Assembly (NCBI RefSeq): GCF_002105155.1
Contig: NW_019029005.1
Span: forward strand, 186,001-250,000
DNA length: 64,000 nt
Reading direction: 5' to 3'
Source: Lobosporangium transversale
Lineage: Eukaryota; Mortierellomycota; Mortierellomycetes; Mortierellales; Mortierellaceae
Positions 1-10,790 of the stretch are shown piece after piece. Both the position numbers and the translations under genes were made by a program. Below the pieces are notes generated by a model that saw nothing but the letters and a program-made list of their open reading frames with translations, was not told the origin of the DNA and did no database searches. Numbering within the stretch: the first letter of the stretch is position 1; the number at the start of each line of letters is the position of its first letter.

Positions 1-200
1 CATCAGATACAACAACTAAGTGAAAACATACCCGGAATAATAACAGATCATGAATGGCAAATATAGAGTTTGATAAGGAGCTAATTTTAGCATGTAGCCT
101 GTTTGACTCCATCTTCACAAGAATCGTAACATTGTCCCCTGCTGCACCCCAGCAAAGGCTTAACCATTGGATGCACGGACCTAATGAAATAAGCAATTTG

Positions 201-1617
201 TTAATGCCTGTAATAAAAACTGTTAAAACGTGCTACAGTGCTAGCATTATTACCTCCAATTATTAGACCTGATACAATGGCTTTTCTCAGCTCGTTTGCT
301 CCACCCACCTCCATGGACCGACCAATGAGTATATCGTGAAGCTGTCTTGGAAGTTTAAACTTGCTCTCTGAAATATACTTGTTGTTTTGGGGGCACCAAG
401 CCTTTGCTGCTTCTGCTACAGCCCAATCAGTTTCAGGTAGTCTCACATCCCTCCATATAAGGTCAGAACGAGTACCAAACTTTTTGTGTGTAGAAGTGGA
501 TTCCCGATCTTTATTTCTTCTCACGGAAGAATCAATGATAGTCTTTTCTCCTGGAATCACAAAACATCCAGGTATATCCTTAGCTAAACTGGTGCATACG
601 CCCCATGCAGATTTCATCCACCAATGCTCTGACAACTTATCATGCAAAGTGAACGGTGAAGGGTTGTTCATTTCGTATATGCTTAGCCTGTAAAATTAAA
701 AAAAAAAAAAAATGGAGGTTCAATAGCAACATCCAAAAAATAAATCAAAAACAGGGTATTGCGACTTACCAGTTATAGAGACATTCGTGAATTAAACGAC
801 ATTCGACATGCTGGGGGCGCTTTTCCAACAGTCTTTCAAGATCCTTGGCTGTAGAAACGGAATCAAATATTTTAGAATATTCCAACGCTTCTTTAGAAAG
901 AAGGAGTATATGGGATGCTGTTGACGATTTCATTCCATTCCTCCTTGGAAAAAAGTGATCGGGTTTTGTTGTCGCTTAAATCGATCATGAAAGACTGGAT
1001 TGGACTGTTAAGAGTTAGTCGATTGAATAATTACGACAAGAAAAAAAAATGCTTGCTAAAGAAAGATGAGGGGTCAAACCTATAACCAAAATTACTTACT
1101 GGAGGTCATTCATCTCCATCCCCGCCCTGTAAAGAACGTTTTCAACAATCTTTCCCGATTTGAGCTGCCACTTATTCTTCAGATCAGAATAGCGTTCTCC
1201 AAATGAAATTCTCCTATTATCATCGAACTGTCCAAATTTGATTAATATCATCAAAATTAATTGTCTTGGGTCACTTCAATGCTATTGACATCTTACATTG
1301 TTGGGATTTTTTGTTTCTTTCCAGGCGGAGGATGTATGAACTCAGAGTCTTGCACATTACTTTTTCTAGTTTCATATCCAAGACTATCTTCAAAGACTTC
1401 ATCATTACTGTCACAGGAAAGATCATCAACTTCGAACTTCTGTGTTGTTTCATTGTCGAAAATTGTTGTACTCTCTTCGTTTTCCTGGTCCTCTTCATTC
1501 TCAATCTCCTCTATTGTCCGTTTCCGATGAACACCTAGCATCAGATATTTGAAATTAAATTAATGGCAACCCACAACATATTAACAATAATTCAACAACA
1601 GCAGCAATAATAATAAC

Positions 1618-1701
<84 letters not shown>

Positions 1702-2224
1702 TAATAATAATAATAATTGGTTCTAGTTTGTCCTCATCATTTATACAAACCTTTGTTTGATCCTGTTTAGTTGACGTTAATGTTTCTATTATTGGAGGCA
1801 CATGAGTTTTAATGAACAAATATTTAATGAAGACAGCATTTGTCTTTTTTTGAAAAAAAAAAAAAAACTTACCACTGAAGCTTTCAAAGTCATGAATGGC
1901 TTGCTAGAGCCCTGCAGCTCTTGTTAGAACACCTGCTTTTCTTGACGTAACGATGGTGTCAACTCTGGATTCAACTTCACTCCAAAGTAGTTCAAGAGAA
2001 TTGTTTTGAAATTCTGTGAAGTCATCCATAAGCCTTTCACTCCGACGAGTTTCTATCTGTGACACTTGAAGTAGATTGGTGTATGCAGAGATTGCAGAGT
2101 TTCTATCCGTGTAGCCAAACTCTCTTACAAAGTTTGGAAAAGTAACGTGCTCTTCGCCCTTTTTTTTATTCAACGCCCAATTAATATAGTCTGGCTTTGC
2201 TCGAGATGAATCTTGTTTTCCCAT
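201..2224 (-). CDS. multi-exon orphan protein, accessory family
   Basis: Five exons can be traced on the minus strand: 1873-2224 (ATG at 2224), 1297-1534, 1100-1227, 770-974 and 201-687. Each junction has a GTAAG-type donor and an AG acceptor. The first exon is a helical segment starting MGKQDSSRAKPDYINWALNK. The second is very acidic (Glu/Asp-rich) and ends in a short basic PPGKKQK stretch that could be a nuclear signal. The last exon is rich in Trp and Cys and has a globular, conserved look (SEHWWMKSAWGVC, RSDLIWRDVRLPETDW). I do not recognise a named domain. The architecture resembles the large unnamed multicopy families of Mucoromycota genomes, which is a memory-based impression. Frame breaks occur near 1905 and 880. 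The protein may continue past 201, where the ORF closes in less convincing sequence. The role is unknown. Confidence 0.55.
1606..1718. repeat. (TAA)n microsatellite
   Basis: About 113 bp of nearly pure TAA/ATA trinucleotide lies inside the first intron of the minus-strand orphan gene. On the minus strand it reads as poly-Leu/Tyr, which is an artefact of the repeat. Confidence 0.9.
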
Positions 2225-2348
2225 TTGGTAATCGGATTTTCTAAAAAGAAATCTTTGGCGGCCATATCGAAATTACAAGAATGGAATGAACTTTTCGTCA
2301 GTACAATTCAATTTAGAAAGAAACAAGCTTCTTAAGGATAACGTTGTT

Positions 2349-2411
2349 ACAGTCAGCCTGGCTGACAGACCGCGAGCTAAATCTGTGTGCAGCTCATAGA
2401 GCCGCGACTGT
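2349..2411. repeat. short palindrome-ended element, copy 1
   Basis: This 63-bp unit begins ACAGTC and ends GACTGT, so its ends are inverted repeats. It contains the inner palindrome CAGCCTGGCTG and the motif GACCGCGAGCTAAAT. A second copy follows 42 bp downstream in direct orientation, with a handful of substitutions. Its size and palindromic ends suit a miniature transposon footprint or a protein-binding palindrome. It sits just upstream of the orphan gene's start codon. Confidence 0.6.
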
Positions 2412-2453
2412 ATTTACAACAAAATAAATGACCAAATTTAAACTAAAATAGAC

Positions 2454-2516
2454 ACAGTCGACCTGGCTGACGGACCGCGAACTAAATCCGTGTGCAGCTC
2501 ATAGAGCCGCGACTGC
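2454..2516. repeat. short palindrome-ended element, copy 2
   Basis: This is the second copy of the unit at 2349, in the same orientation, starting ACAGTCGACC and ending GCGACTGC. CAGTCG at one end pairs with CGACTG at the other. The copies differ by transitions such as GAGCTAAAT versus GAACTAAAT, so they are old enough to have diverged. Confidence 0.6.
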
Positions 2517-2577
2517 AATTTGTCTACAACTAATTTGAGTCATACAATAAAAGATGAAACTTGCCTTAATATAAAAT

Positions 2578-2581
<4 letters not shown>

Positions 2582-2608
<27 letters not shown>
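2582..2608. repeat. (GA)n microsatellite
   Basis: About 27 bp of GA dinucleotide lies between the palindromic elements and the Crinkler-like remnant. Confidence 0.85.
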
Positions 2609-2616
<8 letters not shown>

Positions 2617-2827
2617 CTAGAAAATGATTAATAACAGTGCGAACGCGCGTGTTAGCATGAGTAAAAAGGAGGATTGCGGTCAAAAAAGTACTCTCGTCAA
2701 TAAAAGACAAAATCCTCAGATAAAATGAACACAACTTGAAAGATAAGGTGAAAAAGCAGCTCAGATGGATGGATGAGTGTTATCTGGATGTATCGGATGT
2801 GTGTAAAATTGACAAATCGCGCTTAAC

Positions 2828-3363
2828 AATCTGACTGCCGAAGAGGAGTCAAAGAAGAAGCTGGAGGAACTTGAAGACTCAACAAGCGAGATCTCTGACG
2901 TCTTTGGACCAACTCCACCCAAGAAAACCATACACGTCATTGTTTAGCGGCCATCGGCAGGTAAGAAGCCGTTAAATTCTAATTGTGCCTGTTACTGCGG
3001 CATGCAAGCATTTAATTACTTGCCATGTGGTGACGCTTGTTGTAATCATTGATTATGTCTAATGATCCATCTTTTTTTATTTTTGGTTTTGGTATAGATC
3101 CGTCTACTTCCACTTCGAGTAAGACTCATTTGTTTAATTGTTCTCTACTTTTTTCAAAAGGTTAATCACCGCACATGTGCTTGATGGCTACCTCTGATGC
3201 TTTTTCTTTTTCTTTTTTTCTTGCCAATTTCTATCATTGCTTGCTTTACCAACAGACTCGGAGACAAAAAGGAGGGCCGATGACCTATATGGCCTATGTA
3301 AGCTAATTCTCCCTTAAGGATTGGAAACCGATTCTTTATTTTTCTCTTCTGACAGGTCCTGCT

Positions 3364-3397
<34 letters not shown>

Positions 3398-4627
3398 CTA
3401 GTATCGCCAGTTTTGAAAAAGAAGAGATGGACTGTTAATGGAGCGATCCGATTCATTGATATAAAATCAGTCTATTATGTTGACACTGCGAAGCATGACG
3501 TGAACAGGAGAATTTTGAATGCTATTACAAATCACGAGTTAGCAATGCTCATCTCCACGAGTTGATGTGCCATTCTAATACAATGAATTGTGCTCAATGT
3601 CAATAGTCATCCAGGAATGATTTGTCTTTGTGGACGCTCCATTCATGAGAATCTTCGCTCGAAAGTCAACGACTCGACGAATTGTCTCGATTACGATACA
3701 TGGCAGGACTTCTCCACAGACAATCAGAATGAGAGGATGCTTTCGTACCATACTTTCAGAAGGATGACCGATTCATTATTGACTGAATCAGCTACAGATG
3801 CTGTTAATCTTCTCCGAACACGTTTTATTGGATATCTCGGCGATAAATCTATCTCAGACATGGAGCAACGGAAATTAGCAGATTTCCTAACTGCAGAAGG
3901 GGTGCTGATAAGTCTTGGTGGCAGTAACTACTGTATGGCCTCAGCATTCATTGACTCGTTTGTGAGGAGATATATTATCCCATCAAAATATCCCCACGCT
4001 CCTTCGGAGTCACCCCAAAGGAAAGCCAAGGAGAATTATTGGATATTCTGGAGACTATGAAGATTGCTCTTCGATTTTTCGATAAAAACTTGATTATGCA
4101 GGCGGGAAGTCGATCATACAAAGGATCGGGGGAAACAGTTAAGGTTATGGGCAACTGCAATGTCAGTGTCCCTCGAGAGAGCGTCTATGACACGGAATTG
4201 ATGAGGGTTCTCACCAACTGGCTAAACAAAGCAGAAGAATATGAGATCATTGGTCAGTGGCACCTCCGTGAGCTTGAGGACCACAAATATAGTGATATTG
4301 TCATCAAGAAAGCAGGAGAGCCGGAGAGCCGACGGTTGTTATCGAGCTTTTGGCTACAGGGAGTCAAACTTCTATTAAAGACCATATCAGCAAGACGCCA
4401 ACTTACAGACGCTTACTCTCAGCAGAAGAAGCTTGGGTTGTTCATTTTACCCGTGAGGACGACTATTTTAGCACCCACACTGGCAAACCGACGCGGAACT
4501 GGAGCAAGGGGTGAATTTGGTGCATTTCTGGCACGATAGAGATTTTAATACAGTGCGGATGAGTGCTCGCTGGAAGGACAGGAGTGGCAATACTCAAAGA
4601 ATTGACAATGAGCTATTGACTGTCTAA
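2828..4627 (+). pseudogene. Crinkler (CRN)-like gene, decayed
   Basis: Positions 2828-2955 encode the end of a Crinkler N-terminal domain: a Lys/Glu helix, then SEISDVFGPTPPKKTIHVIV and RPSA, followed by a GTAAG donor. In known CRN proteins the conserved position between HVIV and RP is usually Gln. Here the codon is TAG, consistent with a C-to-T change. The front half of the CRN domain is not recognisable upstream. The body follows in 3590-4060 and 4039-4539. A C-terminal block similar to many fungal CRN-type proteins (LLATGSQTSIKDH, VVHFTREDD, VHFWHDRDFNTVRMSARW) ends at a stop at 4625. Frame changes near 4030, 4325 and 4510 look like single-base errors, but the TAG is a substitution. CRN proteins are modular proteins first described as oomycete effectors. 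In this fungus the role is unknown. Confidence 0.6.
3365..3397. repeat. poly(T) tract
   Basis: A run of 33 T is followed by CTAG, so it forms an extreme polypyrimidine tract for a likely 3' splice site in the Crinkler-like gene. It is one of the longest homopolymers in the window. Confidence 0.85.
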
Positions 4628-4639
4628 CAGCAATTCTAT

Positions 4640-5950
4640 TTTTTTTTTTTTTATCCAACATTGTAAGGAACATCCAAACGCCCCTCATATTTTTTGATAT
4701 CGGCTTGTAATTTTGCAGATCTGTTTAAATAGCTGTTGCTTTGTATATTTCGCATTGATTGTATTAAAACACTCTCTCTTCATTAATGATAAACAGTTTA
4801 CATTATGTATCTATACCTTAATCTATATTTGTATATTAGTCAGAAAGGCTTCGGGTCGAGTTGGGTAACCTGGCTGTCACGTCACGAGCCTTATTGCGGG
4901 ACCTATTTTTGGGCAAATGATATCTATTCAGCAACAAATGTCGATGCATGCGGAGCATGTTCTACCAAATTTGTCGTAAGGACATAATATCTTCTATAAC
5001 GTAAACACCATTCAACGTAGTAGCATCCACCCAATCTGAAGAACTATGTAGAATAATAATAAATAGTTGCTGCCTTTTTATGAATAAGCGGGCCTGGTAG
5101 CCTGAAACGACATAAATTGGCATTGATTACCAGGTTCACACAATACGAGCTCGAACTTTTTGATACGAGAAATGAGCTTGAGAGTGCTATGGACACAAAG
5201 GGTAGTATAAAGAGAAGACTGAAACTTTCTTCATGACAACTGAAAATACGAATCGAATCATGATACTGAAGCGCAAGGCATTTACCGCGAAACTTGGCTG
5301 CATTAATTTGTTCTGAAAAAGATATCAGATCATTAAACTCACTTTAAATGCGCCATCCGGGCTTCATTACAGCAACTGGGCTACATGGGCTCAGAAAAGT
5401 GACGTTAGCCATGTACAGCCTTCCACATTTGAAAGTAGAAACACGTACACCAAATATTTTTATCTTGGCTTCAACTTTAAGGTATTTGGCCCACTTATTG
5501 ACACATCGATTGGGCCGCTGATAAGGCGTAATCGACGTCTGCCAAAAAATGGCCCGTGTCTCTTCCCCTGCATGCTCAGATTTATTTTTTTGGTTTGTGT
5601 CTCTTCCTTTTTCTTGTGTTTCTTCCATTCTCTTGTGTCTCATCTCCCTCGCTGCGTGTTGGTTTTGTTCTTTGTCTCTTTCCTCTTGACCATTCTTTCA
5701 TATTTCTTTTTATCTTTCCACAATGAGTGAATCCAACAAATACATTTTTTTCTTTTGTGCCAAAGGACTCGTGGAAAAAAGAAAAAAGGTGAAGAAAAAT
5801 TACTTCGTGAATATCATGATCATTTAAATCGTTATCACTTATCCATCCTGGTTGAGATCGAGTTAGAAAATACAACTGAACCTTTCCTCATTCATCGTGA
5901 TCCCATGTCAGACATGGCCTTTCTCACCCTGTATTTTTTTTTTTCTTTTT
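4640..5950. other. gene-poor stretch
   Basis: I see only short ORFs and T-rich runs, with no conserved domain and no paired splice signals of note. The minus-strand ORFs at 5344-5875 are Lys/Arg/Glu-rich low-complexity and unconvincing. Confidence 0.5.
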
Positions 5951-5959
5951 TTCATCCGT

Positions 5960-6238
5960 ACATCTGTGTTACGACCTGTAAAAGTTGCCGAAAATAATGC
6001 TCCGCCGGTCCCTCCAGCCTCGAATGCCGATACATGTTCAGATGGCCATTCATTACAGGATATTGTTGAAAAAATGAGGCAGTAATTAAGATGCTTTGTG
6101 AAAGGATAGACGCTCTTGAAAAGAGGTATGACATCCTTTATTTGTTGTTTTAATGAGTTAATAGATTCTTCTTTTTTTTTTTTTTTTTTTTTTAGATTAA
6201 ATAGAGAAGAAGTTCAATCGCCATGTCATGATAAATAG
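5960..6238 (+). pseudogene. 3' fragment of a small coiled-coil gene
   Basis: A proline/serine segment (APPVPPASNADTCSDG) leads into helical stretches (LQDIVEKMRQ and, after a one-base shift, IKMLCERIDALEKR). A GTATGA donor, a poly(T)-TAG acceptor at about 6195 and a short last exon ending at 6238 follow. It looks like the tail of a gene whose 5' part is gone or unrecognisable. No family was recognised. Confidence 0.3.
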
Positions 6239-6552
6239 CGAACAAGAACAGTAGTTCTTTGTTATTATTTTAAATAAACCCCTTTTCAAATAAAACGAAA
6301 CAAAAACTTTCAATTCTCATCCTTTATTTCCTCATACTCTATGGATATCTTGAAATATGTTGGAAAAAATCCTCCGACAAAAACGCAGACCCCAAAAATA
6401 AGGCGTTCACTCTTTTTGTCTACTTGATGGAAAACCACTTTCTGCCCTCATTGATGTATCTGCACTCTCCTGCACCAGCGTTTGCCGACTCGAAAGCTTC
6501 ATAATGGCAAGAGCAAATGTCAAAAAAAGGTTCATAGCATGGGCTCGTGACA

Positions 6553-6723
6553 TTGACAAAGCTTGAGAACATTCATAAGTTGTTTGACAATTTTGAATCT
6601 TTGGCAAAGCTTTTCGAATCAACAGAAATGAATCGACTCGATCATGACAGTGAGAATGACAATACTGCCGAGAGTAAAAAACGACTACGGCGTTCTAAAA
6701 GAACATTGGCAAGACATTCATGA
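6553..6723 (+). pseudogene. coiled-coil gene remnant
   Basis: An open stretch of 56 codons encodes an amphipathic helix (LTKLENIHKLFDNFESLAK), an acidic linker and a basic tail (KKRLRRSKRTLARHS) before a TGA. There is no start codon or upstream exon that I can support. The heptad-like Leu spacing suggests a coiled coil. It is probably the C-terminal remnant of a multicopy accessory gene. Confidence 0.3.
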
Positions 6724-7068
6724 AAAACCCGTTGAATAAAAAATCGATATTTATTTCTTTTATTTCTATATTTTTATATTTTACACTCGGAAACCTATAT
6801 CTTCTATACTGATGTTAATACTCAACTTATGTTTGGATAAAAGGGATAGAAGGGAGAAATTTTTTGCTGTCTGTTTTTTTTTTTTTCTTTTGCAATCTCG
6901 CCTTTTATATTTCCCGTTTATTAAAACCTTATTGGGAAAAAGGGAGGAGAAAATTTCCCAAAGGGTTAATAATAACTGGCTTGTGGCAGCCAAGCGTTCA
7001 TAGAGACGTTGCTTTTTGATCCTTTTATGTTCGTTCTCCCATCATCCATGTAGAGCAGAATTCTAGTA

Positions 7069-7865
7069 CTAAACGTTAAGGGGCTTTTTAGACGCGTCTA
7101 CATTTAAGGTTAATACAAAGTTTACCATTTGAAATGAAATTATACATGTACTATAACGATGTAAATGATACTTTTGTGAAATATTTTTTCCGAACTCTAT
7201 AATATCACTATACTCCTTAATTATCTCTTCTGCTATTTCTTTAATTGTCCGTTCGAAAAGTTCTTGTCCTTTCTCTAACTTCCAGTGATACAATAAGTTT
7301 CTCTTGAAAATACTTTTCGGAAACTTCACACCGTTCTTTCTTCAGTTTTGCCTTATTTCTTTCTTCCACTTTTTTTTGCCAGAGCAACCGCAACATCTTT
7401 GCCTTCATGTCGAGACGGTTTGTCTGTTTTATCCATCTGCTCTCAATACCGTCAATATGTTTTAAGGAATTGCTGATCTCTAAGCACTCTTGCTCCTCTT
7501 CTATCTCTTCCAGTTCGAGTCTTGTTAAAATGAAGGGTGGATCTGCATCGTCGGAAAAAGTCACTTCATCCTTCTCTTGTTCGATGATGCCTTCGTCCGA
7601 ACTAATGCCTTCTGCACCACTGTCATTTTTACTCTCTGTTTCCGATTCACCTCCTCCACAATCAGTCGTCTTTTGGGTCTTCTCGTCCTTTCTTCTTCAT
7701 CCAAATCTCGGCGTCTTTTGTGGCCCATTTTTCTGTCACGAGGGTAAGAATACATACCATCTCTTTTTCCTTTGGATTAATCATGAGACTAAAACAATCG
7801 ACCCTATGGAGGAGAGATGACTCATTAGCGATAGGAGAACGGCGAAAGGCTAAATATTCATGCAT
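7069..7865 (-). CDS. charged coiled-coil orphan protein
   Basis: The reading starts at ATG 7865 (MHEYLAFRRSP) and crosses an intron with a GTATG donor near 7755. It continues through an Arg/Lys/Glu-rich segment (KMGHKRRRDLDEEERTRRPK) with bipartite-nuclear-signal character. An acidic region follows, then a long helix (LTRLELEEIEEEQECLEISN ... MLRLLWQKKVEERNKAKLKK). The last ORF (KGQELFERTIKEIAEEIIKE) closes at 7069. A frame change near 7600 joins the basic and acidic parts. No domain was recognised. The composition suggests a nuclear or scaffold protein, which is inference. It lies in the accessory island, so it may be a multicopy or decaying gene. Confidence 0.4.
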
Positions 7866-8299
7866 GGTAAGAAAACAACTATTTTAGATAGGATGGCGAA
7901 ACATGAAGTTAAATTAGATCCATAACCGACGGTAAATTGGTGAGTAAACAAAACAACCAAAGGGACACGGCGGATCATTTTTGATAGGAGAACATTCTGG
8001 ACAAGCAACCTATTATTGATCAAGCTTTGAATATTTATTTTTAAATGAAAAGCATGCATTAAATAAAATTAAATTTATAGGAAATGCAAAAAAAATTACC
8101 TAATTTTCTGTGAAGGAAAGAAAAACCATCAGGTTGGAAAAATCAATAACATCTGTTCATCATATATTAGAAGAACAAGCAATATGAGAGAATATTTTTT
8201 ACTAGTAGAACAGTGTCTAGCGAAAAAACAGGAGAAAATGTTACATTAGTAAAAGAGTAAAAGTATAAAAAGACATTTGAAAAAAGTATTTTTCTTCAG

Positions 8300-8530
8300 C
8301 CACCGCCAGCACCCCGACTATTAAAAACAAAGAGGGCTTATGACGAAGATGAAATGGAAAAGTTGCTTGCAGCCGGATCTGAGGAGGAAGAATGTACAAA
8401 CACAAATGGTGATTGGTCCAATAGATCCCTCCTTTGTATGCGTAAGGAGAACTCCAATTCTATTCCCAAGCAAGGTACCTCTTGTTCCTGAATCGAAGAG
8501 GGGTCAAGAAAAAAGGCAAGACAGTCCTTA
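8300..8530 (+). pseudogene. short acidic gene fragment
   Basis: An AG acceptor after a T-rich tract at about 8300 opens a frame beginning PPPAPRLLKTKRAYDEDEME and continuing through an acidic EEEE stretch for about 60 codons before a stop. Nothing recognisable flanks it. It is treated as a fragment of an accessory gene. Confidence 0.2.
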
Positions 8531-9185
8531 GATGAATTGGATGCGCGACAAGCCTTAGCCCATTCTTGACTACAGATTGAGCATTATACGCGGTTGACTG
8601 AGCAACACAAACTCGGCCAGCAACGATTCAATGACATACTACGAGTGAATGACGTAGAAAAAAATTACAGAATATTGCTTCTATTCTTTTAAAATAAAAA
8701 AATCTAATTTCATTTTACGATTTACTTTGTCTCTTGACTAGCCAAAGAAAGGAGATAGTCATATTCGATTTGGTTTATTTAATTCCTTTTAATCATAATT
8801 AAGGTCTTAACAACTGCATTGGAGTGTCCTACTGGCTCAAACAGTGTGTTTTCAGGATTTTGAGAAGGCTGCTATTGCATGGATCACGGATTCCTCGTTA
8901 ATGGCAAGAGGGCTGTGTGGCGCGTTAGTATGTCAAGTAGAACATGGTTCTCAACCTGGTCTCTCATAGCCAAAGGACCTTGACTCAAATTTTCTTTTTT
9001 TTTTTTGTTTGTAGGAAGTATATTAATACAACGTACATTTTCGTACTAGTGTTTGTTATATTCTATTCACCTTTCTCTGCATTTGACCAGTTGTTGTTTT
9101 ATGATAGACTTATTTATTCGTTTCATTGAGCAATTATTTTTTTTTTCTCTTCTTGTTCATTTTGGATTACCAACATCATCTCGAT

Positions 9186-10040
9186 TGCTAGTAATGATGC
9201 AGCCAGGATATATGTGTGTGCTGTATGAATGGTAGTTCTTGCTGTGATGGATGGCAATAATTCAGTGACCGATGGCGCTTGCTTTTTAAAGGTAAGCTGA
9301 TTGATTGTTCCCAACAAAGACTCTGTTTCATCATTGGTTTGTTCAGATTTGCTAACATAATGCGCGAGTTTCTGCTTGACCTCCTCTGGAACATCTTCAC
9401 AAATTTCTTCGAGCCACCTGCACATCCTATCGGTATATTCATTTTCGCCTCCTTCTTCAGCCCTCGCAGATATTAGCTGGGTCTTCAATCGCTTTGCAGT
9501 GATAGTTTCATGATTTGTTTCTGCACGATCCACTTCATTCTCCACTCTTCGTTTTACTCCTGTCTTCATTTTTTCCAACTGATGAGTAGGGGTCAATAAC
9601 ATTGTAAACAACTCTGTATCTATGAAACAAATAAAGATAATAAAAAATTAACATCATGATACCAGAGGGTCAAGCTTGTCGCTCTTTTTGGCTAGACTCT
9701 TTCAAATATAAATGGTTTACTTAACAAAATCCTTATAATTGAAAAAGGACTAACCAAAAAGAGCGACAAGCTTGAACAAATTATCATCTTTATGTGCATG
9801 ACTGAATACCTTCGATGTCCACTCTGATATTATCGACTGAATTGAACTCTTCGTCTGATACAATAAAATCACCTGGAAACAAAACCCACCTCGGCAAAAC
9901 CTCCTTTCCAAGACGATTAAGATGTTTCAAGGTTTTTACTGTTGATTCGTACCGCTGATGCTTTTTTACGTAGTGCGGACCCAAAGCCTTCAGTCTCTCT
10001 CGAGTTATTTTGCACTGGACCTTTAATAACTTCTAGGCGA
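9186..10040 (-). CDS. orphan protein exons, accessory family
   Basis: Two exons are visible on the minus strand. The upstream one, ending at 9810 (GTATT donor), reads through KALGPHYVKKHQRYESTVKT, KEVLPRWVLFPGDFIVSDEE and IRVDIE. After a 190-nt intron (9620-9809) the frame continues (LFTMLLTPTHQLEKMKTGVK) into a Glu/Lys helical region down to about 9240. The 5' end is unclear: a frame break near 10005 separates it from an RPRLEVIKGP segment. The intron contains a near-perfect 106-bp hairpin (9670-9775). No named domain was recognised. It could be the 3' half of the gene whose exon lies at 10273-10740. Whether it is expressed cannot be judged. Confidence 0.4.
9670..9775. mobile_element. intronic hairpin, MITE-like
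   Basis: The arms 9670-9703 and 9741-9775 are inverted repeats. The outer 22 bases (TCAAGCTTGTCGCTCTTTTTGG) pair perfectly and the next dozen pair imperfectly. The loop is about 37 bp and AT-rich. The whole element lies inside the intron 9620-9809 of the orphan gene. I could not identify a clear target-site duplication. Confidence 0.6.
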
Positions 10041-10272
10041 GGACGTTCTTTCCAGCATTTTCATAACGAACCAAAGCATTAAGATGTCTAACGACATTAA
10101 TGGAATGAGGGAATAAGAAATGCTAGCGCAAATTCACAGCACTTCAAAAGCAACTGCGCACAAAATTGATTTTCCATCTCAGGACAATCATTCTGTTGCT
10201 TTAACCTGGTCCTAAGAGAGTAGAAATGTTGAAGTATTGATTTCATGGGGGGGGGAAGGGAGGGAGAACAAG

Positions 10273-10740
10273 TTACTCTGAAAAGAAGTCAATTTGGAAG
10301 ACGCCTTTGTAGTGCAGGCAATAAAACTTCGTGTCTTTTCCATACGATGTTGATCCGAATATCTTCGTGCTCGTCGGTGGATTGGACAGCTTGCAGATGT
10401 CATTCATTTGATATAACCATGAGTTAAGCATACATCGCTTGACTTTATGCTCATCGCTCCCCTCCTTACTTCGTATCGCTCCATTAAGGAGTGCAGCTTC
10501 TGCAAGGTAGATCTGATGGCCTTCTCCATTAACAGCAATCCCATCAGCTCTACTTGCAGATTCCTTCCTCTTAAATGCTTGACCTCCATTTACGATAATC
10601 AACTTCTCAAAGCACCCCGTTTGGATTTCAAGCAAATCCAGGGCCCCGCTTATGAAATTCCAAGTAAAATACGAGCAGCCTTCTCTTTCATTAATTTTAC
10701 TTGCAGTGATGGTATTGTTGTTACGGAATAACCTTGTACT
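10273..10740 (-). CDS. orphan protein exon, multicopy-type family
   Basis: A 120-codon open frame reads GCFEKLIIVNGGQAFKRKES, ASRADGIAVNGEGHQIYLAE, LLNGAIRSKE, MLNSWLYQMNDICKLSNPP and TKFYCLHYKGVFQIDFFSE. The pattern 'R/K-ADG-x-A-x-N-x-GHQI-x-L-x-E' followed by a Trp-containing helix resembles an unnamed, very abundant Mucoromycota protein family, possibly related to restriction-like or transposon-associated folds. I cannot name it with certainty. Upstream sequence to 10740 can extend the frame (ISGALDLLEIQTG) with one frame break. The retroposon at 10791 lies immediately upstream. Confidence 0.45.
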   Translation of the reverse strand, partial: STRLFRNNNTITASKINEREGCSYFTWNFISGALDLLEIQTGCFEKLIIVNGGQAFKRKESASRADGIAVNGEGHQIYLAEAALLNGAIRSKEGSDEHKVKRCMLNSWLYQMNDICKLSNPPTSTKIFGSTSYGKDTKFYCLHYKGVFQIDFFSE

Positions 10741-10790
10741 AAAAAAAAATTATATAATCATTCTTAGTAAGAACCTCAATATATTGTAGA

